Assembly (NCBI GenBank): GCA_035939775.1
Contig: DASZFO010000169.1
Coordinates: forward strand, 1-52,436
Origin: Pirellulales bacterium
GTDB lineage: Bacteria; Planctomycetota; Planctomycetia; Pirellulales; DATAWG01
Direction: 5' to 3'
Length of the DNA: 52,436 nt
In this document: piece by piece, positions 34,625-44,359 of the stretch
Position numbering within the stretch: position 1 is the first letter of the stretch
Layout: each line of letters starts with the position of its first letter
Made by a program: the position numbers and the translations under genes
Notes under the pieces: model-generated
Told to the model about the DNA's origin: nothing
The model's database searches: none
The model's input: only the letters and a program-made list of their open reading frames with translations

Positions 34625-37600
34625 ATGAATCGATCTCATCTTCGTCTTGCCGCGGCAGTTTTCGTCATAACAGCGTTTGCTTACCGGACAAACTCGGCTA
34701 GAGCCGGCGAGATCGGTTGGATCGAAGATTATTCGCTCGCCGCGGACCGCTCGGCGCCGCTCAAGCAGCTCATCCCCGGCACGGAAGATTATTACTACTA
34801 TTACTGCCTTTACTACCAATCGACCGAGCAATGGCAGAAGGTCGATGCGACGCTCAAGACCTGGGTCGCCCGCTACAACTACACGCCGCGCGCGATCGAG
34901 ATCGAGAATCGCCAGGCGCTGCTGACTTACGACACGAACCCGCAGCGCGCGTTGGACCTGATCCGCAACCGGCTCAATTTGCAGTTCAACCATCAGCGCG
35001 AAGAGTTGAACCAAAAGCCGAACCTGCCGACGAAGCTCGACCCGGCGATCATCTCGCGCCAGCGGCTGAACCCGCAGGCGTTCAACCAGTTTCCCAACAC
35101 GCTTCAGGGATTCGAAGACTCGGCCCTCGATTGGCTCGCGGCCGCCGAGTTGAATCCCGATCAGCGGCGGCAATTGCTGTCGCGGTTGCAGAGGCCCGAT
35201 GTTCCGAACCTGGTCAAGCGGGTCATCGACGATTTGAATTTCGTGAACAGTGGCGGGTTCGGCCAGTTCGAGATTCATCGCCGACTGTTGTTGGATCAGC
35301 TCGGCGAATGTCTGAAGCTCAAGCCCGAGCTGCGGAATCAGCAGAATTTCGTCGACGTTTATCTGGCTCGATTGCATCCCTCGAACGATCTCAATTGGCG
35401 GCAGGACCCGGCGGCGCTCGCGGCCTACCTCGATCGGCTTTGGGATTTCGCCAAGACGCTCGAATCGGCGCATAACTCGCTCAAGGCCCACATTCTCTAT
35501 CACCGCCTGGTGCTTGACCGCTCGCAGGGAAAGTACGATCCCGAGCGGTTCATGGAGTACATCAAATTGCCGAAACACGTGAGCTACATCGCGCCGAGAT
35601 TTATGGAGCCATTCGAGCGGCAGCAGCACGCCGCCAATCTGCAACAAGACTTCTCTCCGACGACAATGCTCCCGATCATCGGCGACGACGAGCCGCTCGT
35701 GCGGAGCTATCTGCAGCAATTCTTTCTCGAGGCCGACGACTACGCCGCCTATTCGCCCTACATCAACGATCAATACCTCAAGCAGGTCTTCGCCGAGACG
35801 AAGATCGTCAACGGCCTCGGCGATTCAGAGAAGCTCTACTCGATGTTGCCGCCGGAGGCCTACAAGCAGCTCAAGGAGCGGATCGACCTCGATTTTGCCT
35901 ACACGAACAGGACCGAACTGGCCCCCGACGATCCGGTGGGGCTTGATCTTTTCGTGAAGAATGTCGACACGCTGATCGTCAAGGTCTTCGAGGTGAACAC
36001 GCAGAACTTCTATCGCGAGAATCTCAAAGAGATCGGCCCGGACATCAATCTCGACGGCTTGGTGGCGAACGAGGAGAAGACCTACGCGTACAAAGAGCCG
36101 GCGCTGCGGCGAGTGCGGCGGCATTTCGAGTTTCCTTCGCTCAATCATCGCGGAGTGTACGTCGTCGATTTCATCGGCAACGGCAAGGCCAGCCGGGCGC
36201 TGATTCATAAGGGCAAGCTGCAATTTCTCGTCCGCACGAGCGTGGCGGGACAAATCTTCACCGTGCTCGACGAGCGGAACAAGCCGGCCCCCGAGGCCAC
36301 GCTGTGGCTGGCCGGCACGCTTTACATGCCGGACAAGGACGGCACGATCGCCGTGCCCTTCTCGAATCAGCCGGCTCGCCAGCCGATCGTGCTCTCGCTC
36401 GGCGGCTTTTCGTCGCTCGAATACTTCCAGCAGGAGCCGGAGAACTATCAACTCGCGGCAGGCATTTACGTCGATCGCGAGGAACTGATCGCCCGCCGCA
36501 AGGCCCAGTTGATCGTGCGCCCGCAGCTTTCGCTTAACGGCACACCGGTCTCGCGCAAAGCGCTGGAGGAAGTGCGGCTCGTAATCACTTCGACCGACCT
36601 CGATGGCGTGGCCAGCACGAAGGAGGCGGCCGATTTCAAGCTCTTCGAGGACCGCGAGACGGTCTACGAATTTCAGGTTCCGCAGCGGCTGGCGAAAATC
36701 CAGTTCCTCCTCAAGGCCAAGGTTCAGAATCAGAGCCGCAATCAGAAAATCGACCTGGCGGCCGAACAGTCGTTTTCGGTCGACGAAATCGACCGGACGG
36801 ACAAGACCGAGGACCTGCATTTCTGCCGCATCGAAAACGACTATGTGATCGACCTTTTAGGGAAGACGGGCGAAGCGAAGGCCGATCGACCCCTGCAAAT
36901 CACCCTCAAGATGCGCGACTATACGCAGCCGGTCTATACGTCGCTGCAAACGGACACGCGCGGGCGAGCGGTACTCGGGCCGCTGCCGGGCGTCGTCAGC
37001 GTGACGGCGACCGATCCGCAGGGCGTTTCTCACACGTGGAATCTGCGCCGCGATGAACACACTTATGCCCAAACGATCCAAGGCGAAGCGGGCAAACCGA
37101 TCGAAGTCCCTTACATGGGCGCGAAGGACAAGCCGGATCGCGCCGAGTTGTCGCTGTTGGAGCTGCGCAGCGACCGATTCGCCATCGATCGCTTCGAGAA
37201 CCTGTCGATCGAAGATGGCATGCTTGTGATCGATAAATTGCCGCCGGGCGATTATTCGCTGTTGTTCAAGGAAACGGGACGGCAGATCAATCTGCGGCTC
37301 ACCAAAGGGACGCGGCGCGACGGTTATGTGCTGGGCGATTATCGCAAGCTCGAAGCGAAAAACGGCCATCCGTTGCAAATCAAGTCGGTCCAGGTGACGG
37401 ACGCCGCGGTGCGATTGCGGATCGACAATGCCACGAAGTTCACGCGCGTGCACATCTTCGCGACGCGCTTCCAACCGGCGTTCTCGGCATACGACGAGCT
37501 GTCATACATCGCCGCGCCCGAGCCGTATTCCATAACCACGCCGCGCGCCGAATCCCGATACGTCGCCGGCCGGAACATCGGCGATGAATATCGGTATATC

Positions 37601-40600
37601 ATCGATCGCAAGTTCGCCAAGAAGTATCCCGGCAATATGCTGGAGCGGCCGAGCCTGCTGTTGAACCCGTGGGCGATCCGCAGCACGGAGACCGGCCAGC
37701 AAGAGGCGCAGGCCGGAGAAGACTTCAAGGGCGCGGGTGGGACGGGCAGCATCGCGCCGTTTCCAACGAACTTAACCCTCCAAGTTCCGAAAGAAGGCGA
37801 CTTCGCCGATCTCGATTTCCTGGCTTCCAGTTCGCTCGTCGTCGCCAATGTCGTGCCGGACAAGAACGGCGTGATCGAATTGAAGCGAGCCGATTTGGGC
37901 CCGCATCAAGAATTGCTGTTCGTGGCCGTCGATCCGGAAAACACCGTGAGCCGGATCGTCAGCCTCCCCGATCCCAAGGCTGACTTTCTCGATCTGCGGC
38001 TGGCGAAGGGGCTCGACCCGAAGCAGCATTTCACCCAGCAAAAGCGGATCAGCATCCTGCCAGCGAAGGGAACGCTGGTGATCCCCGACATCACGAGCAC
38101 GCACTTCGAGTCTTACGACAATCTGGCCCGCGTGTACGCGCTTTATGCCGCGCTGAACAACGATCCGAAGCTCGTGGAATTCGGCTTTGTCCGCGATTGG
38201 CCGTCGCTGAAGCTCGAAGAAAAGCGGGCGCTCTATCTCAAGTATGCAAGCCACGAACTGCACCTATTTCTCTATAGGAAGGACCCCGAGTTTTTCAAGT
38301 CGGCGATCCGGCCCTATCTGGCGAACAAAAAGGAGAAGCAATTCCTCGATCATTGGTTGTTGGAAGACGATTTGGGCGAGTACCTCAAGCCGTGGAACTT
38401 CGAGCAGCTCAACGCGCTCGAGCGGATTCTGCTGGCACAACGCGTCGAGGGGCAGCGACGCGTTGTGGTCCGGCTGGTGACGGACCAATTCAATCTGTTG
38501 CCACCCGACCCGGAGCGGTTCAATCACCTGTTCGAGACGGCGCTCAAGGGAAGCGAGCTCGAAACCAGCGATGCCCTCGGACTTCGCGAGGCCCTTGAGA
38601 AAGAGGACAAGGCGCCGGTTCTCGGCGATAAGGTCGCACTCGGTGGAGTGCAGGCCCGGATCCTGGCTGATAGCCCAGAAACACCCCCGATTGCCGCCGC
38701 CATGCCTCCCGCCGCGCCCGAGGCGGGCGCGAGTAAACCTGCAAACATGGCCTACGGTTTTGCCAAAAAATCGTTGGCCGAGAATCTCCGCCGCAGCGGC
38801 GCGCTGAAAGACGGATTCCGCGGCGTGGATGCATTCAACGACCGCGACGACGTCGCCTCCCTCGCCGACGATCGCGCCAAACTCGGCCGTATGTTGCAAT
38901 ACTATCGCAAGCTCGACAAAACCATGGAATGGGTGGAAAGTAGCTACTACAAGCTGCCCCTCGATCAGCAAACGGCCGCGCTCATTGCGACCAATGCCTT
39001 CTGGCGCGACTACGCCGCCCACGATCCCGATCAGCCGTTCTTCTCGACCAACATGGCTGAGGCGACGCACAATTTCCCAGAGATGCTGGCGGCGTTGTCG
39101 CTCGTGGACCTGCCGTTCAAGGCTGCGGAGCACAAGACCGAGTTCAAGGGAACTCGGATGACGCTCACGGCCGGCAGCCCGATGATCGTCTATCACGAAG
39201 AGATTCAACCGGCCGAGAAAGTGGCCGAGCACACGCCGATCCTCGTCAGCCAGAATTTCTTTCGCAACGGCGACCGCTTCCGTCAGGAGGGGGCCGAGCA
39301 AGTGGACAAGTTCGTCACCGACGAATTCCTCATCGACGTGGTCTATGGCTGCCAAATCGTCGTGACCAATCCCACGTCGTCGAAGAAAAAGGTGGATGTG
39401 CTGCTGCAGATTCCCGCCGGGGCGCTGCCCGTCGCAAACGGCCAATACACCCGGAGCGTACATCTCGATCTCGATCCCTATCACACGCAAACGCTCGAAT
39501 ACTATTTCTACTTTCCGGCGCCCGGCAAATTCCCGCACTATCCGGTGCAAGTGGCCGGCAACGGCGAGGTGTTGGCCTTCGCATCCCCGTTCACATTCAA
39601 CGTCGTCCGCGAACTTACCAACATCGACAAACAGTCTTGGGACTACATCTCGCAACACGGCAGCGAACAAGACGTGCTCGGTTTCCTCAATTCGGAAAAC
39701 GTGCTCCGAGTGAACCTTGACCGCATCGCCTGGCGGATGAAGGACAAGGCGTTCTTCGAGAATGTGATCGGCTTGCTCGCCGCGCGGCATATCTACAACC
39801 ACACGCTCTGGTCCTACGGAGTGAAGCACAACGACGTGCCGGCGATCCGCCAATTCCTGCAATTCGCGGGAGATTTCGTTCCTCAATGCGGTGACTGGAT
39901 CGACAGTCCGCTGGTGACGATCGATCCGGTCGTCCACCACGCTTACGAGCACATGGACTACAAGCCGCTGGTGAACGCGCGGGTTGGCCAACTCGGGCGA
40001 AAGCGCGAGATTCTCAATGATCGCTTCCTCGCCCAATACGAGCGGTTGCTCAAGATCCTCAGCTATCGCCGGCAGCTCGATAGCGCCGAGATGATGTCGA
40101 TCGTGTATTACCTGCTGCTTCAGGATCGCGTGGACGAGGCGCTGGAATTCTTCGGCCGAGTGAACGTCGAGCAACTTGCCACGCGGCTTCAGTACGATTA
40201 CTTCGCCGCCTACCTGGATTTCTGCAAGTCGGAGCCAAAGCTGGCCCGGCAGATTGCCGCCAAATACGCCGATTATCCCCTCGATCGCTGGCGATTGGCG
40301 TTTGCGAACATCGTCAATCAGGCCGATGAGATCGGCAAAGCCGAGATCAAAGTGGCCGACAAGGAAGATCGGACTCAGACGCAAACCAAGGAAGCCGCCG
40401 CGACGCCGTCGTTCGATTTCACCGTCGAGGCCAAGAAAGTGAAGCTCAATTTCCAGAGCCTCAAGCAAGTGCGGGTGAACTACTACCAGATGGACATTGA
40501 GCTGCTCTTCAGTCGCAATCCATTCGTGCAGGGAGAGGCGAAGCAGTTCTCGAACATCCTGCCGAACCAATCGGAAACGATCGACTTGCCGGCCGACGCC

Positions 40601-40978
40601 GCGAGCTTCGAGTTCCGGCTGCCCGACAAGCTCGTCAACAGCAACCTGCTGGTCGAGATCGCGGGCGCGGGCCAAACGCAGTCCCAGGCCTACTACTCGA
40701 ACGCCCTGCACGTGAAAACGATTGAGAATTACGGCGAAGTCCGCGTAACGCTCGACAAGGATTCAACCCCGCTCTCGAAGGTCTATGTCAAGGTCTACGC
40801 CCGCATGAAGGACGGCGCCGTGCGGTTCTACAAAGACGGCTACACCGACCTTCGCGGCCTGTTCGACTACACGTCGCTCAGCACGAACGAGCTGGACTTC
40901 GTGGATAAGTTCTCGATTCTGATCTTGAGCGAAGACCACGGCGCCGTGGTCCGCGAAGCCAGTCCGCCGAAGCGGTAG
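34625..40978 (+). CDS. Giant secreted protein, 2117 aa, macroglobulin-like features
   Basis: The ATG at 34625 starts a signal peptide (LRLAAAVFVITAFAYRTNSARA). The N-terminal 400 residues are helical and rich in Tyr/Gln. From about 430, beta-sandwich-like stretches follow: DPVGLDLFVKNVDTLIVKVF, YVVDFIGNGKASRALIHKG, VRTSVAGQIFTVLDERNKPA. These recall the MG domains of alpha-2-macroglobulins and large planctomycete surface proteins. The second half has helical blocks (KEKQFLDHWLLEDDLGEYL) and more beta segments near the C-terminus. I see no thioester CGEQ and no membrane anchor. I recognise no exact family. Long shadow ORFs on the opposite strand (one of 815 residues) are not genes. Confidence 0.9.
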   Translation: MNRSHLRLAAAVFVITAFAYRTNSARAGEIGWIEDYSLAADRSAPLKQLIPGTEDYYYYYCLYYQSTEQWQKVDATLKTWVARYNYTPRAIEIENRQALLTYDTNPQRALDLIRNRLNLQFNHQREELNQKPNLPTKLDPAIISRQRLNPQAFNQFPNTLQGFEDSALDWLAAAELNPDQRRQLLSRLQRPDVPNLVKRVIDDLNFVNSGGFGQFEIHRRLLLDQLGECLKLKPELRNQQNFVDVYLARLHPSNDLNWRQDPAALAAYLDRLWDFAKTLESAHNSLKAHILYHRLVLDRSQGKYDPERFMEYIKLPKHVSYIAPRFMEPFERQQHAANLQQDFSPTTMLPIIGDDEPLVRSYLQQFFLEADDYAAYSPYINDQYLKQVFAETKIVNGLGDSEKLYSMLPPEAYKQLKERIDLDFAYTNRTELAPDDPVGLDLFVKNVDTLIVKVFEVNTQNFYRENLKEIGPDINLDGLVANEEKTYAYKEPALRRVRRHFEFPSLNHRGVYVVDFIGNGKASRALIHKGKLQFLVRTSVAGQIFTVLDERNKPAPEATLWLAGTLYMPDKDGTIAVPFSNQPARQPIVLSLGGFSSLEYFQQEPENYQLAAGIYVDREELIARRKAQLIVRPQLSLNGTPVSRKALEEVRLVITSTDLDGVASTKEAADFKLFEDRETVYEFQVPQRLAKIQFLLKAKVQNQSRNQKIDLAAEQSFSVDEIDRTDKTEDLHFCRIENDYVIDLLGKTGEAKADRPLQITLKMRDYTQPVYTSLQTDTRGRAVLGPLPGVVSVTATDPQGVSHTWNLRRDEHTYAQTIQGEAGKPIEVPYMGAKDKPDRAELSLLELRSDRFAIDRFENLSIEDGMLVIDKLPPGDYSLLFKETGRQINLRLTKGTRRDGYVLGDYRKLEAKNGHPLQIKSVQVTDAAVRLRIDNATKFTRVHIFATRFQPAFSAYDELSYIAAPEPYSITTPRAESRYVAGRNIGDEYRYIIDRKFAKKYPGNMLERPSLLLNPWAIRSTETGQQEAQAGEDFKGAGGTGSIAPFPTNLTLQVPKEGDFADLDFLASSSLVVANVVPDKNGVIELKRADLGPHQELLFVAVDPENTVSRIVSLPDPKADFLDLRLAKGLDPKQHFTQQKRISILPAKGTLVIPDITSTHFESYDNLARVYALYAALNNDPKLVEFGFVRDWPSLKLEEKRALYLKYASHELHLFLYRKDPEFFKSAIRPYLANKKEKQFLDHWLLEDDLGEYLKPWNFEQLNALERILLAQRVEGQRRVVVRLVTDQFNLLPPDPERFNHLFETALKGSELETSDALGLREALEKEDKAPVLGDKVALGGVQARILADSPETPPIAAAMPPAAPEAGASKPANMAYGFAKKSLAENLRRSGALKDGFRGVDAFNDRDDVASLADDRAKLGRMLQYYRKLDKTMEWVESSYYKLPLDQQTAALIATNAFWRDYAAHDPDQPFFSTNMAEATHNFPEMLAALSLVDLPFKAAEHKTEFKGTRMTLTAGSPMIVYHEEIQPAEKVAEHTPILVSQNFFRNGDRFRQEGAEQVDKFVTDEFLIDVVYGCQIVVTNPTSSKKKVDVLLQIPAGALPVANGQYTRSVHLDLDPYHTQTLEYYFYFPAPGKFPHYPVQVAGNGEVLAFASPFTFNVVRELTNIDKQSWDYISQHGSEQDVLGFLNSENVLRVNLDRIAWRMKDKAFFENVIGLLAARHIYNHTLWSYGVKHNDVPAIRQFLQFAGDFVPQCGDWIDSPLVTIDPVVHHAYEHMDYKPLVNARVGQLGRKREILNDRFLAQYERLLKILSYRRQLDSAEMMSIVYYLLLQDRVDEALEFFGRVNVEQLATRLQYDYFAAYLDFCKSEPKLARQIAAKYADYPLDRWRLAFANIVNQADEIGKAEIKVADKEDRTQTQTKEAAATPSFDFTVEAKKVKLNFQSLKQVRVNYYQMDIELLFSRNPFVQGEAKQFSNILPNQSETIDLPADAASFEFRLPDKLVNSNLLVEIAGAGQTQSQAYYSNALHVKTIENYGEVRVTLDKDSTPLSKVYVKVYARMKDGAVRFYKDGYTDLRGLFDYTSLSTNELDFVDKFSILILSEDHGAVVREASPPKR

Positions 40979-40990
40979 GGCGACGCGGAA

Positions 40991-42313
40991 TCAGAACAGG
41001 ACGGAAATGCCCGTATAGAGAAGATCAGCCGATGTCGAATCCGTGACGGAGCTGCCGGGTATCGCGCCGAGCTGCGTTTCGATCGGGCCGGTGACGCGGT
41101 TCTGAAAGGCGTGGCTATAGCTGATCGAGAGCATGCAGCAGGGAGTGAACTTGTACGACGTGCCAACCGACAGCACGTGTTGGGTTATCAGCGGAGAGGA
41201 CATGTTGAAAAAGGCGACGTCGTTGCCGATCGGATTCTGGTTATAGGCGTAGCCCATCCGCAGGAACCAGCAGTCGGTGACCTGGTATTGCACTCCGGTG
41301 GCCATGCCGAAGATGCTCTTCCAGCCCAGGCCGGTCACCGATCCATCGGCGTTGAAGCCGGCCGTGCGGAAGCCGTTTGTATTGCGATTGTCGAAGTAGC
41401 GGAAATCAGAGGCGACGATCCAACGCTCGAACCCCGTGTAGGCGACGCCCACGGAGGCGATCATCGGAAAATCAAACTCCGACTTCACGGTTCGGGGCTG
41501 ACCGATTTCATTGCTCGAATTGGCGCGGAAATCGTCGAACCACTGCGGGCTCTTGAGCGAGAACCCGAGGTTCCAATTCTGCGCCTTGTAAAAGAGGCCC
41601 AGTTGCGCGCCGATCCCCCAGGTGTAGCTTGTGGCCGTGCCCGATGGATAGGTGGCGAATCCATCGCCGTTCGCGTCGTCGGGCGCGGAGAAAAAGGCCG
41701 GATCGACCGCCAACCGCGCCAAGTCGAATGTCGGCGAAACGCCGATCGAAAGCCGATCCGTCAATTGGTAGGAAACGGTCGGCACGACTTGCAGGATTTC
41801 GACGTCGGCATAAACGTGGCCGACTCCGAGTCCGGCGGGGGGCGGCGGCATCAGAACCGGATTCGTCGCGCTGGCCGGGTAATTGGTCGAAAAACCGCCG
41901 ATCCCGAAAACGCCGATGCCATACGTCCAATCCGACTCGTCCAGCTTCTTTACGAAAGCCATCGTCGGCAGGGGCGTCACGCCCGCATTGCTGTGATTGC
42001 TTCCTTGCAACGCCACGGGGGGAACGCCTGGGAAAATCGAGTTCGCCGGCAACGAAGAGGAGAGGCTCGTCGTCGGCAGCATCAGTCCCAGCCCAAAGCT
42101 GATCTCGGAAGAGTTTAGCCCGCTAATGGTGGCGGGGTTCCAGAACAGGGCTCCCGTGGCGTCGAGCGGAGCGGCCACGGCAGCGCCCCCCATCGACTGA
42201 TTGATGGGTCCCGCTCCGGGCAGCGCGATTCCCTGGCCGGCAGCCTCGCGCGAGGCCAGCACGCCCACGAGCGCGCTCAACAAGACGAGCCGTAGGGCGA
42301 ATCCGCGCATCAT
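40991..42313 (-). CDS. FadL/OmpP1/TodX family outer-membrane porin
   Basis: 440 residues with a signal peptide (LVLLSALVGVLASREAAG). The FadL hatch region follows directly: GAGPINQSMGGAAVAAPLDA with TGALFWNPATIS. Alternating beta strands ending in aromatic residues fill the rest (WTYGIGVFGIGGFSTNYP, WNLGFSLKSPQWFDDF). The C-terminus ends YTGISVLF, a typical outer-membrane insertion signal with final Phe. Members form 14-strand barrels that take up hydrophobic compounds such as long-chain fatty acids or aromatics. Convergent with the giant protein gene. A GAGGGGGG site precedes the ATG. Confidence 0.92.
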   Translation of the reverse strand: MMRGFALRLVLLSALVGVLASREAAGQGIALPGAGPINQSMGGAAVAAPLDATGALFWNPATISGLNSSEISFGLGLMLPTTSLSSSLPANSIFPGVPPVALQGSNHSNAGVTPLPTMAFVKKLDESDWTYGIGVFGIGGFSTNYPASATNPVLMPPPPAGLGVGHVYADVEILQVVPTVSYQLTDRLSIGVSPTFDLARLAVDPAFFSAPDDANGDGFATYPSGTATSYTWGIGAQLGLFYKAQNWNLGFSLKSPQWFDDFRANSSNEIGQPRTVKSEFDFPMIASVGVAYTGFERWIVASDFRYFDNRNTNGFRTAGFNADGSVTGLGWKSIFGMATGVQYQVTDCWFLRMGYAYNQNPIGNDVAFFNMSSPLITQHVLSVGTSYKFTPCCMLSISYSHAFQNRVTGPIETQLGAIPGSSVTDSTSADLLYTGISVLF

Positions 42314-42713
42314 GAGCCGCCCCCCTCAAAAAACGTCGGAGATGGCCGCAAATCCGGCCCGATCGAGACGATCGCTATCAAAATCAATATCGGACCCGGA
42401 CAAACGCCAAAAACAGTTTCTTTCGAGGTTTTTGCCTCTCGACCGGCACGTGCAAAAAGGACTCGCCGCCACGATAACCGACCTGAAAGCGCTACGCATC
42501 CATCACGACCGCTCTCCCCCACGGCCGCGTGCCCCACTCTTTGCCCGGCCAGTTACGGTGGCGTAAAGTTTAGCGGGTCTCGTTTGCCCCATGGATGCAG
42601 TCAGGCGCGGGCGCCTGTGAAGCGTCATGACGCCGCCCGTTAGGTGCGTGCGGCGGTGCCCTTTTGGCTTGGTCCCAGAGGCACTTCTCAATCGTCTGGG
42701 GAGCAACTATCTC
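42314..42713. other. Divergent intergenic region, no gene seen
   Basis: 400 bases between the porin gene and the Hpt gene. I find no ORF with coding character and no member of the repeat families. It contains a 12-base perfect palindrome GCGTCATGACGC at 42622-42633, about 80 bases before the Hpt start, which could be an operator. No convincing -35/-10 pair is visible on either strand. Confidence 0.5.
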
Positions 42714-43208
42714 ATGAACAGGGCGCGCGACCGAAGCAATTATCCCACCTCTCTTGCGCCGGCTCTCGATCAAAGAGAGTTTGAGGCCGGCCGGAGTTTG
42801 GATCGGTCGGGTCTAGAAACGATTCGCACCGCGGAAGGCCCGATCGTCGATTCAACTGACCCGGTTCCACTGGACCTTGCTGAATTGCGGCGGCGTTGCA
42901 TGGGGCGATTGGATTTCGCCGATCGGCTGCTGGCTAGCTTCGACAAGCGATTTCCGGTCGAGGTGCTGGAGATCGTGCAGAGCCTCGATGCGAACGACAT
43001 GTCGCGACTGGCACGCCTCGTGCATCAATTGAAGGGAACGACGGCAAACATCTGCGCTCCGATCTTGCACCAGATCGTTCAGCGGATCGAAGAAACGGTG
43101 AAAGCCGGCGAATTGGCGGAAACGCGCCGCGCGCTGGAACAGCTCGAGCATGAATGGGAGAGATTTACAGAATTCAAAGAGTCGATGGGCGGGGCGGGCA
43201 CGAGCTGA
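42714..43208 (+). CDS. Histidine phosphotransfer (Hpt) protein
   Basis: 164 residues from the ATG at 42714, which has a GGGGAG site upstream. Residues 60-160 form a four-helix Hpt domain: LRRRCMGRLDFADRLLASFD, then LARLVHQLKGTTANICAPIL with phospho-accepting His 104 in the HxLKG motif, then LAETRRALEQLEHEWERF. The first 55 residues look disordered. Hpt proteins pass phosphate between REC domains in multi-step relays. The next genes encode a REC-HD-GYP protein and a hybrid kinase with two RECs, so this protein probably connects them. Gap to the next start: 59 bases. Confidence 0.88.
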   Translation: MNRARDRSNYPTSLAPALDQREFEAGRSLDRSGLETIRTAEGPIVDSTDPVPLDLAELRRRCMGRLDFADRLLASFDKRFPVEVLEIVQSLDANDMSRLARLVHQLKGTTANICAPILHQIVQRIEETVKAGELAETRRALEQLEHEWERFTEFKESMGGAGTS

Positions 43209-43267
43209 GTTGAAGTGTCGGCCATTCTACGCTCTCCACTTTGGGCAGGTTTGGGGAGAATCCTGAG

Positions 43268-44332
43268 ATGCGAGTTCTTGTCGTGGAAGATGATCCAGAT
43301 GCGCTGGCGATGCTCGAAAATGCGCTGGTCTATTTCGAGTATGAAGTCTCAACGGCCCGCGACGGCCTCGAAGCGCAGGAAATGGTCCGCAACGGCAATT
43401 TTCGCGTGATCATTTCCGATTGGGTCATGCCCGGAATGAGCGGCGTGGAACTCTGTCGCTACATTCGCGAGCGGACGTCGAGCGAGTACACTTATTTCAT
43501 CCTGCTGACCGCGCGCGGCGGACGTCACAACATCATCGACGGCCTGCGCGCCGGCGCCGACGAGTTCCTCACCAAGCCGTTCGATCCCGCCGAGCTGGAA
43601 ATGCGGCTTCACGTGGCCGAGCGCATTCTGTCGCTCGAAAGCCGCGACGTGGTGATCTTCAGTTTGGCCAAGTTGGCCGAAGCCCGCGATACCGACACCG
43701 GGGCCCACTTGGAGCGGATGCGCGAGTATTGCCTGGTCCTCGCTCAGCATCTCGCGCGGATGAGCAAATTCAAAGACGTCCTCGACGGCGACTACATTCA
43801 ATTGCTCTATCTGACGAGCCCGCTGCACGATATCGGCAAGGTCGGCATTCCGGACAACGTGCTGTTGAAGCCGGGCCGGCTCACTCCCGAAGAGTTCGAG
43901 GTCATGAAGCAGCACGTCGCGATTGGAGGGCAGACGCTGAACGCGGCCGTGCAGGCGCACCCGCGCGCGAAATACCTGCAAGTCGCGCGCGACATTGCGT
44001 TCACTCATCACGAGAAGTTCGACGGAAGCGGCTATCCGTATCAGCTCCGCGGCGAGGAAATCCCGCTTTGCGGTCGAATCGTGGCATTGAGCGACGTCTA
44101 CGACGCGCTGACAACCCGGCGCGTTTACAAGCCGGCGTTTTCCCACCATATGGCCAAACAAATCATTCTCGACGGCCGTGGCAAGCACTTCGACCCCGAC
44201 GTCGTCGATGCCTTTGAGGCCAACGAGGAGCGCTTCATCGCGATCAAAGAGCAACTCGACGACGGCGAAGCGGGGGCCAATTACCAGCCCCCTTTCGCAA
44301 GCCTCATGCGAACCGGCGCCGCTGCCAATTGA
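43268..44332 (+). CDS. Response regulator with HD-GYP c-di-GMP phosphodiesterase domain
   Basis: 354 residues from the ATG at 43268 (GGGGAG site 9 bases upstream). REC domain, residues 1-120: VVEDDPDALAM acidic pair, D51 in ISDWVMPGMSG, and LTKPF lysine. HD-GYP domain, about 150-330: ARDTDTGAHLERM, LHDIGKVGIPD with H187 and D188, HHEKFDGSGYP (H247, H248, E249, GYP at 255-257) and VALSDVYDALTTRRVY. All metal and GYP residues are present, so c-di-GMP hydrolysis is expected, switched by phosphorylation of D51. It lies between Hpt and the hybrid kinase in one operon, the obvious output of the relay. Confidence 0.95.
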   Translation: MRVLVVEDDPDALAMLENALVYFEYEVSTARDGLEAQEMVRNGNFRVIISDWVMPGMSGVELCRYIRERTSSEYTYFILLTARGGRHNIIDGLRAGADEFLTKPFDPAELEMRLHVAERILSLESRDVVIFSLAKLAEARDTDTGAHLERMREYCLVLAQHLARMSKFKDVLDGDYIQLLYLTSPLHDIGKVGIPDNVLLKPGRLTPEEFEVMKQHVAIGGQTLNAAVQAHPRAKYLQVARDIAFTHHEKFDGSGYPYQLRGEEIPLCGRIVALSDVYDALTTRRVYKPAFSHHMAKQIILDGRGKHFDPDVVDAFEANEERFIAIKEQLDDGEAGANYQPPFASLMRTGAAAN

Positions 44333-44359
44333 GCCAACCCATTCAGTCCGTGATCTGCC

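Noticed and set aside
38264-40711. 815-residue minus-strand ORF inside the giant secreted protein gene
   Set aside because: The opposite frame has a signal peptide and continuous coding character; this one is an antisense shadow.
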